From NCBI GenBank assembly GCA_910584195.1, contig CAJTYV010000033.1, positions 1 to 25,084 on the forward strand: 25,084 bases of DNA. Reading direction: 5' to 3'. Shown piece by piece: positions 14,447-21,551 of this stretch; positions within the stretch are counted from its first letter, which is position 1; each line of letters begins with the position of its first letter. The position numbers were made by a program, and so were the translations under genes. The DNA is from an uncultured Ruminococcus sp. Lineage in GTDB: Bacteria > Bacillota > Clostridia > Oscillospirales > Ruminococcaceae. The notes below the pieces were generated by a model, which saw nothing but the letters and a program-made list of their open reading frames with translations, was not told the DNA's origin and did not search any database.

Positions 14447-15889
14447 TTAAATCTCCTTTTCCTGAAACGGATTGATTCCGTTACGATAATCGTCTACCAG
14501 CGTTCTTGCCAGATCCACCTTATCACGCAGTGAACGCAGGATTTTTGCATCTACTGTATTCTTAGCAATGAGATAGATGTACAGGCAATTTTCAGTCTGC
14601 GACACTCTATGGATTCTTGCCTTTGCCTGTTCAAAATTACTCATGCTGTAATCAAGAGAATAGAACACCATTGTTGACGCTGCGGTCAGTGTAATTCCCA
14701 GTCCTGCCGCTGCGATTTGCCCCACAAAGACACGGCAGTCTGCATCTTCCTGAAATCTTCTGATTTCCTCAGCACGGTCAGAAATACCGCCACGGACAGA
14801 AGCATATCCGATATTTTTCTTTTCAAGAAGTTTCTGAATATCGTTCAGTTCCGGCACGAATCTTGCCATGATGACCAGCTTTTTATCTTCGGCAAGCATG
14901 GTGTCCAGAATATCGGAAAGTGCGTCCAATTTTGCTGTACTTACAGCAGTTGTATCTCCTTCGTCATCGGTTAGATGACCGCCCGTCATCTGCGATAAAC
15001 GGAGCATTTTGGTCAGGACGTTCACTGCTGAGACCTCAGAACCCGCAAGCTCTGCAAAACTTTCTTTTTCAAGCTGCTTGTATAGTTTCATTGCTTTCGG
15101 TTCAAGTTCAACAGTACGGATTTCTTCTGTAATTTGAGGTAAGTCCAGACATTCCGCTTTTGTGACACGATATGCGATTGAATGAAGTTTTTGCAGAAAC
15201 TCGTCCATCATCTGTTTCTTGAAAACAGGAATATGATTGCCGTAGCCGCACATATCAAAATATCTGTTTCGGAACACATAGAAGCTTGTCCCAAAAATTT
15301 CGCTGTTCAGAAAACGATACTGAGAAAATACATCAATTTCTTTGTTAGTGATTAACGTTCCGGTCAGAAGAAGTTTATACTTTGCCTTATCACCTAAATG
15401 GTGCATTGCTTTTGACTGGGATGTACGGTTTTCTTTGATTTTATGGGCTTCATCGCAAATAATAAGGTCTGCATTAAAAGCAAGCAGCTCTTTTTCCATC
15501 CGCCATGCAGATTCGTAATTGACTACAGCGATTTGTAAGCTGTTTCCACGCAGCTTTTTAAGCTGCTCTTTCTTCTGAGAACTGCTGCCCTTTAAAATAG
15601 TCAGCTGATATGGAAAATCTGCAAAACGTGCAAATTCCTGTTCCCACACACCAAGGATTGATAGTGGTGCTGCAATCAGAATTCTTCGTATATGACGACA
15701 TTGATGCAAAATTCCTGCTATTGCAATACTGGTGATCGTTTTGCCGCAGCCCATTTCCATAAGTAATGCGACTCCATTGCTATGTACATCTGATGGCAGA
15801 ATTCCGAATCGTTCGCAGGCGAATCGGCAGGCGTTCTGCTGGTGCTGATACAGGTCTGCTTTGATGGGGATTTTAAGTATCTCTTTCAT
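14447..15889 (-). CDS. SNF2-family DEAD/DEAH-box helicase (phage)
   Basis: The protein has 480 residues from MKEILKIPIKADLYQHQQ at 15889, with AAGGAAGATGAA directly before the ATG; the frame to 15934 extends into the upstream gene and lacks support. Motifs in order: Q-like LYQHQQNA (13-20), Walker A MEMGCGKT (44-51), DEAH (146-149), LLTGTLITN (174-182), LVIMARF (338-344), QIAAAGLGITLTAA (391-404) and QAKARIHRVSQ (421-431). This is the SNF2-like SF2 helicase core in a short form without extra domains, as found in phage replication modules beside VRR-NUC and DNA polymerase. It would use ATP to translocate on double-stranded DNA or remodel replication forks. All motifs are intact. Confidence 0.9.
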   Translation of the reverse strand: MKEILKIPIKADLYQHQQNACRFACERFGILPSDVHSNGVALLMEMGCGKTITSIAIAGILHQCRHIRRILIAAPLSILGVWEQEFARFADFPYQLTILKGSSSQKKEQLKKLRGNSLQIAVVNYESAWRMEKELLAFNADLIICDEAHKIKENRTSQSKAMHHLGDKAKYKLLLTGTLITNKEIDVFSQYRFLNSEIFGTSFYVFRNRYFDMCGYGNHIPVFKKQMMDEFLQKLHSIAYRVTKAECLDLPQITEEIRTVELEPKAMKLYKQLEKESFAELAGSEVSAVNVLTKMLRLSQMTGGHLTDDEGDTTAVSTAKLDALSDILDTMLAEDKKLVIMARFVPELNDIQKLLEKKNIGYASVRGGISDRAEEIRRFQEDADCRVFVGQIAAAGLGITLTAASTMVFYSLDYSMSNFEQAKARIHRVSQTENCLYIYLIAKNTVDAKILRSLRDKVDLARTLVDDYRNGINPFQEKEI

Positions 15890-15906
15890 TTCATCTTCCT
15901 TTTTGA

Positions 15907-16245
15907 TTATGTATTTTCTATCGGACAATAACAAGAAGCATATGTCTTTAACATCTCTGTTAAAATCTTTTTTTCATATTCATTAGAATGTTGCATCACA
16001 CTTTTTATCACATCTGCTTCTTCCTTTGTGAAAATATTATTGTGGAGATGATATCCATCAAGCAGTTGAATACCTCCACCGTTTCCGCTGATGCAGACAA
16101 GGGGGACGACAGTGATGAGTGCCTGAATATCACGCTGGATTGTTCGTGTCGAAACATTTAATGCTTCGGCAAGTTCTGCAACATTACTTTTCCTCTTTGC
16201 ATTCATTATTCGCAAAATTTCCAGTCGTCTTTCAATCACATTCAT
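15907..16245 (-). CDS. DeoR/HTH_11-type transcriptional regulator (short form)
   Basis: A 112-residue protein starting MNVIERRLEILRIMNAKRKS at 16245, with AAAGGAGG upstream. The N-terminal winged helix (SNVAELAEALNVSTRTIQRDIQAL, about 21-44) is the HTH_11/DeoR-type DNA-binding domain. GNGGGIQLLDGYHLHNNIFTKEE follows, as in YafY-type regulators that normally continue into a ligand-binding WYL domain. That domain is missing: the protein ends CPIENT. It is the first gene of the phage early operon, 17 bases before the SNF2 start, so it probably controls that operon. The upstream region carries a tandem 11-base repeat that could be its site. The short form may be a phage-specialised variant or a truncation. 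Confidence 0.75.
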   Translation of the reverse strand: MNVIERRLEILRIMNAKRKSNVAELAEALNVSTRTIQRDIQALITVVPLVCISGNGGGIQLLDGYHLHNNIFTKEEADVIKSVMQHSNEYEKKILTEMLKTYASCYCPIENT

Positions 16246-16289
16246 GCACTGTCCTCCTTTCCACATCTTTTATTTTCATTCTACAACGC

Positions 16290-16311
16290 AACCCCGACAT
16301 AACCTGACGTG
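16290..16311. promoter_or_regulatory. Tandem direct repeat upstream of the DeoR-type regulator
   Basis: AACCCCGACAT (16290-16300) and AACCTGACGTG (16301-16311) lie head to tail at 11-base period, about 45 bases before the regulator's ATG. Tandem GTC(A/G)GGTT-like words on the minus strand suggest a site for a winged-helix dimer. No clear -10/-35 pair was found for this operon. Confidence 0.3.
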
Positions 16312-16391
16312 TTTAAAAATATTTCACAAAACTTTCACATTTATAAGTTTTACACTTTAAATCCACATTTACATTAACGATTTTCTAAAAT

Positions 16392-16435
16392 AAAAAAGTC
16401 CGACAAGCTACAAACTCAGTGCAGCTTGTCGGACT
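16392..16435 (-). terminator. Strong rho-independent terminator after the DUF3825 gene
   Basis: A 13-bp perfect stem, AGTCCGACAAGCT (16397-16409) with its complement at 16423-16435, is followed on the minus strand by six T and a further T-rich stretch. It begins 22 bases after the DUF3825 stop and separates this cassette from the phage operon. Confidence 0.85.
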
Positions 16436-16456
16436 CTCTGATTTTATATGTAGTGA

Positions 16457-17266
16457 TTATTTTACTAAGTCTGTCAGCCATCCGGCTGTAGGACGTGCAA
16501 TCGTTCTGGCATTCAGATATGCCATTTCCAAAGTAAGACAGGTGTTTCCGAGATAATATCCGTCCATTACAGAAAGCGTCATGGCAAGGTCGGGCTTCTT
16601 CATATTGGTCAGATAAATTGGAATTAAATGCTGTAACCTGTTCTGATATCCCTGCGGAACAACAAGTCCCGGTTCTACAACAGCTTTTCTTCTTGCAAGT
16701 TCTACTGCCGTTTCCAGCAGAAGCGGTAAATTCTTTGCCTTGCGGATCTTAGCCGGAATACGCTCTAAATTTTCTGCATCTCCCAAGATGTGTTCCACAT
16801 TTACTCTGATTGACCACTCAGGATTAAAATTGATGCCATTCTGTATCAGCGGATAACCGGGGCGTTCCGGCAGCGGTTCTATGTATTTTAGTCTTGGTGA
16901 TACTTCATCACAAAAGCCGTGAAAGTACCACTTGAATGTGGTATCCAGCTTTTTATTTCGTTCAAAGCAGCCGTAGATTGCTTTATATCGATGATCGTAC
17001 AATCCCGTATGAAAACAGGCATACTCGTTCTCCACATGAAAAAATTTGGCTGCCTTATTCGGATTTGGTTCTGTGTTATAATCAATGCTCTGTTTGCGAA
17101 AGATAATATTGATATATCGCTCTAATATGGGCGTGTCTGTATTTTTCGTTGCTGCTGTCGGCTTCTTAAATCGCCAGGACTCCGGCAGAGCCATTGCAGC
17201 GAGCTCGTCCAATTGCCCGTACCAGTCAGGTACGTAGGCAAATTCAAATAAGTCTGTTGGTATCAT
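16457..17266 (-). CDS. DUF3825 domain protein
   Basis: The protein has 269 residues from MIPTDLFEFAYVPDWYGQL at 17266. The ATG overlaps the previous stop as ATGA, with GGAGG 11 bases upstream; an ATG at 17284 has no ribosome site. The central part, ILERYINIIFRKQ, then ACFHTGLYDHRYKAIYGCFE and KWYFHGFC, matches DUF3825, whose function is unknown. Later segments (RLQHLIPIYLTN, DLAMTLSVMDGYYLGNTCLT) complete the domain. No signal peptide or membrane segment is present. It is the last gene of a three-gene cassette with a sigma-like factor and a Tn916-type HTH protein, and is followed by a strong terminator. It may be the effector or cargo of that cassette; this is inference. Confidence 0.75.
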   Translation of the reverse strand: MIPTDLFEFAYVPDWYGQLDELAAMALPESWRFKKPTAATKNTDTPILERYINIIFRKQSIDYNTEPNPNKAAKFFHVENEYACFHTGLYDHRYKAIYGCFERNKKLDTTFKWYFHGFCDEVSPRLKYIEPLPERPGYPLIQNGINFNPEWSIRVNVEHILGDAENLERIPAKIRKAKNLPLLLETAVELARRKAVVEPGLVVPQGYQNRLQHLIPIYLTNMKKPDLAMTLSVMDGYYLGNTCLTLEMAYLNARTIARPTAGWLTDLVK

Positions 17267-17508
17267 ACTATCAAATTCCTCCATTTTGTCTGTATAGCTT
17301 CTATCAGTTTCATCTGTATCTGGATTTTCATATCTTCATCTACAATCTGAATTACTTTTCCGTTTGTATCTGTCACCTCATATGTGACCAAATGGTTAAT
17401 ATACTGATCGTAAATATGTAGAATTGTTTCTGCTGCTTTTTCATTTCCGCAAACAGCCTGCTGAATCAAATTCAAGTTCAATTTATGGGTCTCGTCCATG
17501 TTCTTCAT
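17263..17508 (-). CDS. Tn916 Orf8-type helix-turn-helix protein (HTH_16)
   Basis: The protein has about 81 residues from MKNMDETHKLNLNLIQQAV at 17508. The pattern of IQQAVCGNEKAAETILHIYDQYINHL, then a variable loop ending VDEDMKIQIQMKLIEAI, matches the small helix-turn-helix proteins of conjugative transposons (PF12645), which look like a sigma region 2 N-terminus. The start is uncertain: the ribosome site is weak (AGAAGA), an ATG three codons later is possible, and a GTG at 17535 also lies in frame. It overlaps the end of the sigma-like gene and ends in ATGA overlap with DUF3825. In Tn916-like elements this protein pairs with the sigma-like factor to form a split sigma factor. Confidence 0.75.
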   Translation of the reverse strand: MKNMDETHKLNLNLIQQAVCGNEKAAETILHIYDQYINHLVTYEVTDTNGKVIQIVDEDMKIQIQMKLIEAIQTKWRNLIV

Positions 17509-17914
17509 AATATCTTCTGATTCCGCTGAGCGCACGGTTCCTTAAATTATATACCGTGCGTCTTGTAACCTCCAATCTCTTTGATATTTCTTCGTCTGTC
17601 ATCGACAGCCAATAGTCCATAAGAATAACATTCCGCTGTTTCTCTTTCAAGTCGTTTAATGCATAGTAAAGAATCTCATTTTTTATAACACAAGGATAAT
17701 TTTCTACATAGATTACATACTGATCTGATGGATGTTCATCTTCTATCGTCAGAAAATTCAATAATTGCTGTACTGATATGCTTCCTGTACTGAAATGTTT
17801 TCTTTGGTTGGCTGCAGCTCGTTTTAAATTTCTGCTGCAATTTCGTATTACCGTTTTACAGAAGGAATCAAACATCTCGCATATTTGTTTCTCCTTTTCA
17901 GGGGAAATTTCCAT
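17483..17914 (-). CDS. Sigma-70-like factor (Tn916 Orf7 type)
   Basis: The protein has 143 residues from MEISPEKEKQICEMFDSFCK at 17914, with AAAGGAGG upstream; the frame to 17980 is unsupported. The N-terminal KTVIRNCSRNLKR and the C-terminal LKEKQRNVILMDYWLSMTDEEISKRLEVTRRTVYNLRNRAL (in pieces) form sigma region 4, with a clear helix-turn-helix at about 104-130. The length and order are those of the sigma-like protein of Tn916-type elements, which acts with the small HTH protein. It has its own promoter (17966-17994). No integrase, excisionase or relaxase follows, so the pair appears detached from a complete conjugative element. Confidence 0.8.
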   Translation of the reverse strand: MEISPEKEKQICEMFDSFCKTVIRNCSRNLKRAAANQRKHFSTGSISVQQLLNFLTIEDEHPSDQYVIYVENYPCVIKNEILYYALNDLKEKQRNVILMDYWLSMTDEEISKRLEVTRRTVYNLRNRALSGIRRYYEEHGRDP

Positions 17915-17965
17915 GCTTATCCCTCCTTTGCAGATATGAGCTTTCAGACCATTTTCACCCCTTTT

Positions 17966-17994
17966 GATATACCAGAACACATTTCACTTATCAA
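17966..17994 (-). promoter_or_regulatory. Predicted promoter for the sigma/HTH/DUF3825 cassette
   Basis: On the minus strand, TTGATA (17989-17994), a 17-base spacer and TATATC (17966-17971) with an upstream TGG giving an extended -10. The leader before the ATG at 17914 would be about 45 bases. This is the best promoter match in the window. Confidence 0.6.
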
Positions 17995-18052
17995 AATGAG
18001 AAAATTTTCTGAAAAATTATTTGTAAACTTTCTATGAACACGTAAAAGCAAC

Positions 18053-18099
18053 AAAAAGAGCATAACAATTCAGCCTGCTTAGCCGAATTGTTATGCTCT
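18053..18099 (-). terminator. Rho-independent terminator with a 15-bp stem
   Basis: AGAGCATAACAATTC (18057-18071) pairs perfectly with 18085-18099 around a 13-base loop. On the minus strand it is followed by five T. It probably ends transcription arriving from 18419 and above and insulates the sigma cassette. The stem is long and low in G+C, so an element-specific repeat is also possible. Confidence 0.7.
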
Positions 18100-18418
18100 A
18101 AAAAGCAAAAGCAGCCGCACCAAAAATACGAATGCCCTGCCTTTGTCCCTGTAAAGGAATACAATACCCTAATAAATTTATATAACTCTTTAAAAGAGAA
18201 TATATGTGTTCTTTGAAGATTGATGTTGTATCAACTATCCAATTATTTTCCTACTGATTAAAAATCATTATATTTATTCATTCTCTGGCTCTTCCAATCT
18301 GTGTATAGCAATGGGAATCCTGCTGTTGTGCTTGTCAATGCCGTGATATGATTTAATATTATACCGAAAACACAAAAATTCACCTGCCATATATCTGTTT
18401 TACCAATTCTTCTGTAAT
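18100..18418. other. Gene-poor stretch between the operon and the sigma cassette, with a 38-codon frame
   Basis: No confident gene is seen in these 319 bases. On the minus strand, 18390-18274 encodes 38 residues beginning MAGEFLCFRYNIKSYHGIDK and ending EEPENE. It has no good ribosome site but a plausible composition, so it may be the 3' remnant of a longer broken gene. 18180-18270 is A+T-rich. This is the most likely place for a junction between mobile and host DNA, though no attachment repeat could be identified. Confidence 0.35.
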
Positions 18419-18841
18419 TCATGATTCTTTCATCTCATTTAACCTGTTTCGAATTGCAATAAGCGCTTTATCCGGCGAAATTATTCCCAATACCGCTGTT
18501 TCAATCGGACAATAACCTGTATTGTCACGATTGCAGATAGCTTCTACGAGCATATTGTAAGTAATGGGTATATTATGCTTTTGCAGCGTTTCAAGAGCTG
18601 ATTTGCTGATAACGTTGGCATGGAGTTCCTTTACTTCAAGAAGTATGTACAGAAACGCAGCGCCGTTTCCGACAACTTTATCAGCGGCAAAATATTCTTT
18701 AAGGCTTTTACCCTCGTCAAGCCATTCAAGCAGCGGTGCAACACCACGTTTTTGACTGGTAATTATTTCATCATCATTGCAGCAGACGCAGGTAAAGTCT
18801 GAACGATTCAGAAGATTTATGGTCTTTTCAAGATTATTCAT
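18419..18841 (-). CDS. DUF1893 domain protein
   Basis: The protein has 140 residues from MNNLEKTINLLNRSDFTCVCCNDDEI. Family features: an early Cys-rich strand (CVCCNDDE, 18-25), GVAPLLEWLDEG (33-44), YFAADKVVGNGAAFLYILLEV (50-70), NVISKSALETL (76-86) and NRDNTGYCPIETAV (104-117). DUF1893 has a cytidine-deaminase-like fold; AADKVVG, ICNR and CPIE are its conserved motifs, but its substrate is unknown. The ATG at 18841 overlaps the end of the ECF S gene by eight bases, with GAGGCAG as ribosome site. The adjacent ECF component hints that the pair handles a vitamin or related compound; that is inference. Confidence 0.8.
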   Translation of the reverse strand: MNNLEKTINLLNRSDFTCVCCNDDEIITSQKRGVAPLLEWLDEGKSLKEYFAADKVVGNGAAFLYILLEVKELHANVISKSALETLQKHNIPITYNMLVEAICNRDNTGYCPIETAVLGIISPDKALIAIRNRLNEMKES

Positions 18842-19382
18842 TATCTGCCTCTGTAAGTCTGTATACAGCAAGCGGAATGATAACAAGCTGAAGAATAATT
18901 CCGAACAGACCTGCTGTTACGCTTGTGAGTACTACAGCAGGATTTACTGTTGTATCGAAAACATAGAATCCAATTGCAATTGCTCCTGCTCTTATCAATC
19001 TGCCAGTAATCTGAGCAATCAGTACCTTTGCAATCATTGGTAATTTCACATTTCTGAGCAATCTGGAGCAAATTCCGTAAACACAAAGTTCTATCATCAT
19101 AAATGGAAGCATGACGCTTGACGGCATACCGGTCAGTGCAAAACTTACAAGCGGACTTAAAAGACCTGCTATTCCTGCGGCATAAGGTCCGACAATAAAT
19201 CCCATAAGAATGATCGGCAGATGCATGGGCAAAAAAATTTCACCAAGAGAAGTACCCATTCCTGAAGCTGCTCCAATTACATGGACAATCTGCGGAAGTG
19301 CGACTGCTGAAACAAGAGCGATTAATGCACTGATTGTCTGCGTTTTTACTGAAAGTTTTTTACTTGTAATTGCTGTTGTCAT
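18834..19382 (-). CDS. ECF transporter substrate-binding S component
   Basis: A 182-residue integral membrane protein with about six hydrophobic helices and a basic N-terminus. Early segments TISALIALVSAVALPQIVHVIG and, after a short loop, IFLPMHLPIILMGFIVGPYAAGIAGLLSPLVSFALTG (in pieces) show the LPMHxP and GP-A-G-GLLSPL motifs of ECF-type S components (PF12822). These bind a vitamin or similar micronutrient and work with a shared energising module encoded elsewhere. The ATG at 19382 has GGAGG eight bases upstream. It is followed by the overlapping DUF1893 gene and preceded by the permease gene. The substrate cannot be read from sequence; no regulatory riboswitch was seen in the 27-base gap before it. 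Confidence 0.8.
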   Translation of the reverse strand: MTTAITSKKLSVKTQTISALIALVSAVALPQIVHVIGAASGMGTSLGEIFLPMHLPIILMGFIVGPYAAGIAGLLSPLVSFALTGMPSSVMLPFMMIELCVYGICSRLLRNVKLPMIAKVLIAQITGRLIRAGAIAIGFYVFDTTVNPAVVLTSVTAGLFGIILQLVIIPLAVYRLTEADNE

Positions 19383-19409
19383 AACATTGACCTCCTGAGT
19401 AAAATGTTT

Positions 19410-20318
19410 TTAAGTAAATATCAGATTCACCACAAATCCACACAGCAATGAAAAAAGCATGACATACAATATGTACAGTATGAAATTCTTAATTCCCAGA
19501 ACGATTTTCAACGCACCAAGATTTGTGATTTTTGTAGATGGTCCTGTCAGCATAAACGATGCAGCAGAGCCAATATTCATGCCGGAATACAGCCATTGCT
19601 GTAAAAGCGGTATCGTTCCGCCTCCACAGGCATATAATGGAACACCGATCGTCGCCGCCATAAGCAATCCAAATCCCTCATTTTCAGAACCAAAAAGCCT
19701 TGCAAAATCATCGGCAGGAACATAACGCTGAAACAGTGCGGAAAGCAGAACCCCAAACAGAAAATATAATCCTGTAGCCTTGAAATTACGCCCGATATTC
19801 TTCAGCAGTCTGATGAATAAATTTGGATCTGTATCATGGCTTGTTCGTTCCTCGAATCCTTCAAAGTTGAAAAATGATCTTCCCTTGTAAACATAACGCA
19901 GTATCAGTCCCGCAGTAATGCCCATGATAAAACAAGTAATGATACGAACCGCAAGCACTTCCTTTCCAAGTGCCATACTGTAAATGATAAGCTGCGGATT
20001 CAACAGAATGGAACTCATCATAAACGCTGCAAGCCAATCATCTCTGATACCTTTTCTTGAAAAAGATGCAACAAGTGGAATCGTTCCGTACATACAGAGC
20101 GGTGAAGCAACTCCCAGAATACTTGCGATGATAATTCCAAAAATGCCAAGCTTATGCTTTCCCATTTTCTGCACTGCACCATGAATCTTGTCCTTGACAA
20201 AAACCGAGATAACAGAACCCAGAACCATTCCAAGAATCCAGTACGGCAAAATCTGCCGAAGCTGCAAAATAAAATAGTACCAAATGTAGATAAATTCACG
20301 CTGTATAATTTCACTCAT
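19410..20318 (-). CDS. UPF0718/DUF318 permease (ArsP-like)
   Basis: A 302-residue membrane protein with about eight hydrophobic segments in two pseudo-symmetric halves. Each half carries a matching motif: SPLCMYGTIPL (72-82) and PLYACGGGTIPLL (227-239), followed by the SILLNPQL and MLTGPSTKITNL segments. This is the PF03773 permease family, which includes the organoarsenical exporter ArsP and transporters of unknown substrate. Cys75 and Cys231 lie in the repeated motifs. A central cytosolic loop is at 145-170. The ATG at 20318 overlaps the DUF362 gene by eight bases with GGTGAT as ribosome site, so the two are translationally coupled. Nothing else here indicates arsenic resistance, so the substrate is open. 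Confidence 0.85.
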   Translation of the reverse strand: MSEIIQREFIYIWYYFILQLRQILPYWILGMVLGSVISVFVKDKIHGAVQKMGKHKLGIFGIIIASILGVASPLCMYGTIPLVASFSRKGIRDDWLAAFMMSSILLNPQLIIYSMALGKEVLAVRIITCFIMGITAGLILRYVYKGRSFFNFEGFEERTSHDTDPNLFIRLLKNIGRNFKATGLYFLFGVLLSALFQRYVPADDFARLFGSENEGFGLLMAATIGVPLYACGGGTIPLLQQWLYSGMNIGSAASFMLTGPSTKITNLGALKIVLGIKNFILYILYVMLFSLLCGFVVNLIFT

Positions 20319-21504
20319 CTAAAATCACCAGCTGATATTCACGACTGCCCAGACCGATTTCTTCGGCGTGTTCCAGAACGTGCAGACCATTTCTGGATTC
20401 AATACGCTGAACCAGTGCCGCACCGTCCTCCGCACTATAAACAAGGTCAATACACGCCTGGTCAAGTGCAACAGGATCAGTTGATGCAAGTATACCAATA
20501 TCGTGCATATCCGGCTCGGACGGATGACCGTCACAGTCACAGTCTACCGAAAGGCGATTCATCACATTGACATACACAATCCGATCGCCGTTTCCGAGAT
20601 AGTCCGAAACAGATTTTCCTGCCTCTGCCATGGATTCCAGAAAAGCGTCCTGCTGACCGCCCCAGGCGTTTGTACGGCTTGTTCCGCCGCTATGTATCCA
20701 GCATTTCCCTTCAGAAGAGCCGAGACCGATGGAGATATTCTTGATGACTCCCCCGAAGCCCGCCATCGCATGGCCTTTGAAGTGGGACAGCACCAGATAG
20801 GAATCATAATCAGCAAATGCTGCACCCACATAATTTTCCGTTAGAACAGAACCACCCTCTACAGGAAGTGTCATTGAACCGTTTTCATCGAGAATTTGAA
20901 AATCAGCAATCTCTGTAAAGCCATGATCCTCCGCTACCTGATAATGCATTGCAGTTGATGATCGTGAACCACCATAAGCCGTATTACATTCCACAATCGT
21001 TCCGTCTACATACTGCACTACGTCTTTAATCAGCTCAGGACGAAGATAGTTGCTTGCAGGCGGTTCGCCTGTACTAAGCTTGACAGCGGTATTTTCTCCC
21101 GGAGTCCATTCAAGTGCAAGGTAGGTATTCATCAAGCCTGATGATGAAATATCCTTTGTCATGTAAACAATCGAAATATCATAACGCACCATACTTTTAA
21201 GCAGTTCACGCCTCATAAGACATAAATCAAATGCATTCCATGAACCGTCACCGTCCAGATCATAGTCTTTTCCGCTTAAATCAGGTGTTTCTCTGGCAAG
21301 AAGAAAATCTTGTAAATTGTGTAGATCTTCTATGGTATATTTAGAATCAGATTCTGCCGCAGCCGCAGAAAGAGAAATAACATTATGATTTTCATGCTTT
21401 GCTGTCAGTTCTTCATCGTTCTGACCCGTCTGATAAGGATTGGAACAGCCTGTCAGCAATAGTGCTGTACAGAATGTTAATGCTTGTAAAATATGTTTTT
21501 TCAT
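20311..21504 (-). CDS. Secreted DUF362 lipoprotein with N-terminal dockerin-type module
   Basis: A 397-residue protein with a lipoprotein signal peptide (basic start, hydrophobic core, LLTGC with C20). After a short linker, residues 56-103 form a dockerin-like unit: TIEDLHNLQDFLLAR, then one calcium loop DLDGDGSWNAFD (82-93) and LCLMRREL. Residues 110-397 match DUF362: YLRPELIKDVVQYVDG, ECNTAYGGSRSST, HFKGHAMAGFGGVIKNISIG (in pieces), SDCDCDGHP-like Cys pair and STDPVALDQACIDLV. DUF362 proteins often contain or associate with iron-sulfur centres, but a full ferredoxin Cys set is absent here. The ATG at 21504 has GGAG upstream. The protein would sit on the outer face of the membrane, possibly docked to a cohesin. 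A dockerin on a lipid-anchored protein is unusual. Confidence 0.85.
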   Translation of the reverse strand: MKKHILQALTFCTALLLTGCSNPYQTGQNDEELTAKHENHNVISLSAAAAESDSKYTIEDLHNLQDFLLARETPDLSGKDYDLDGDGSWNAFDLCLMRRELLKSMVRYDISIVYMTKDISSSGLMNTYLALEWTPGENTAVKLSTGEPPASNYLRPELIKDVVQYVDGTIVECNTAYGGSRSSTAMHYQVAEDHGFTEIADFQILDENGSMTLPVEGGSVLTENYVGAAFADYDSYLVLSHFKGHAMAGFGGVIKNISIGLGSSEGKCWIHSGGTSRTNAWGGQQDAFLESMAEAGKSVSDYLGNGDRIVYVNVMNRLSVDCDCDGHPSEPDMHDIGILASTDPVALDQACIDLVYSAEDGAALVQRIESRNGLHVLEHAEEIGLGSREYQLVILDE

Positions 21505-21551
21505 AAGTCAACTCCTCTCTTTGTAAGGATTACGTCGCCGTCATATATAAA

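Noticed and set aside
16457..17535. The sigma/HTH pair as part of a complete Tn916-like conjugative element
   Set aside because: No integrase, excisionase, relaxase or conjugation gene is in the window.
18834..19086. Frames of 81-88 codons on both strands within the ECF S gene
   Set aside because: They are alternate-frame shadows; the ECF S frame has a strong ribosome site, transmembrane pattern and family motifs.
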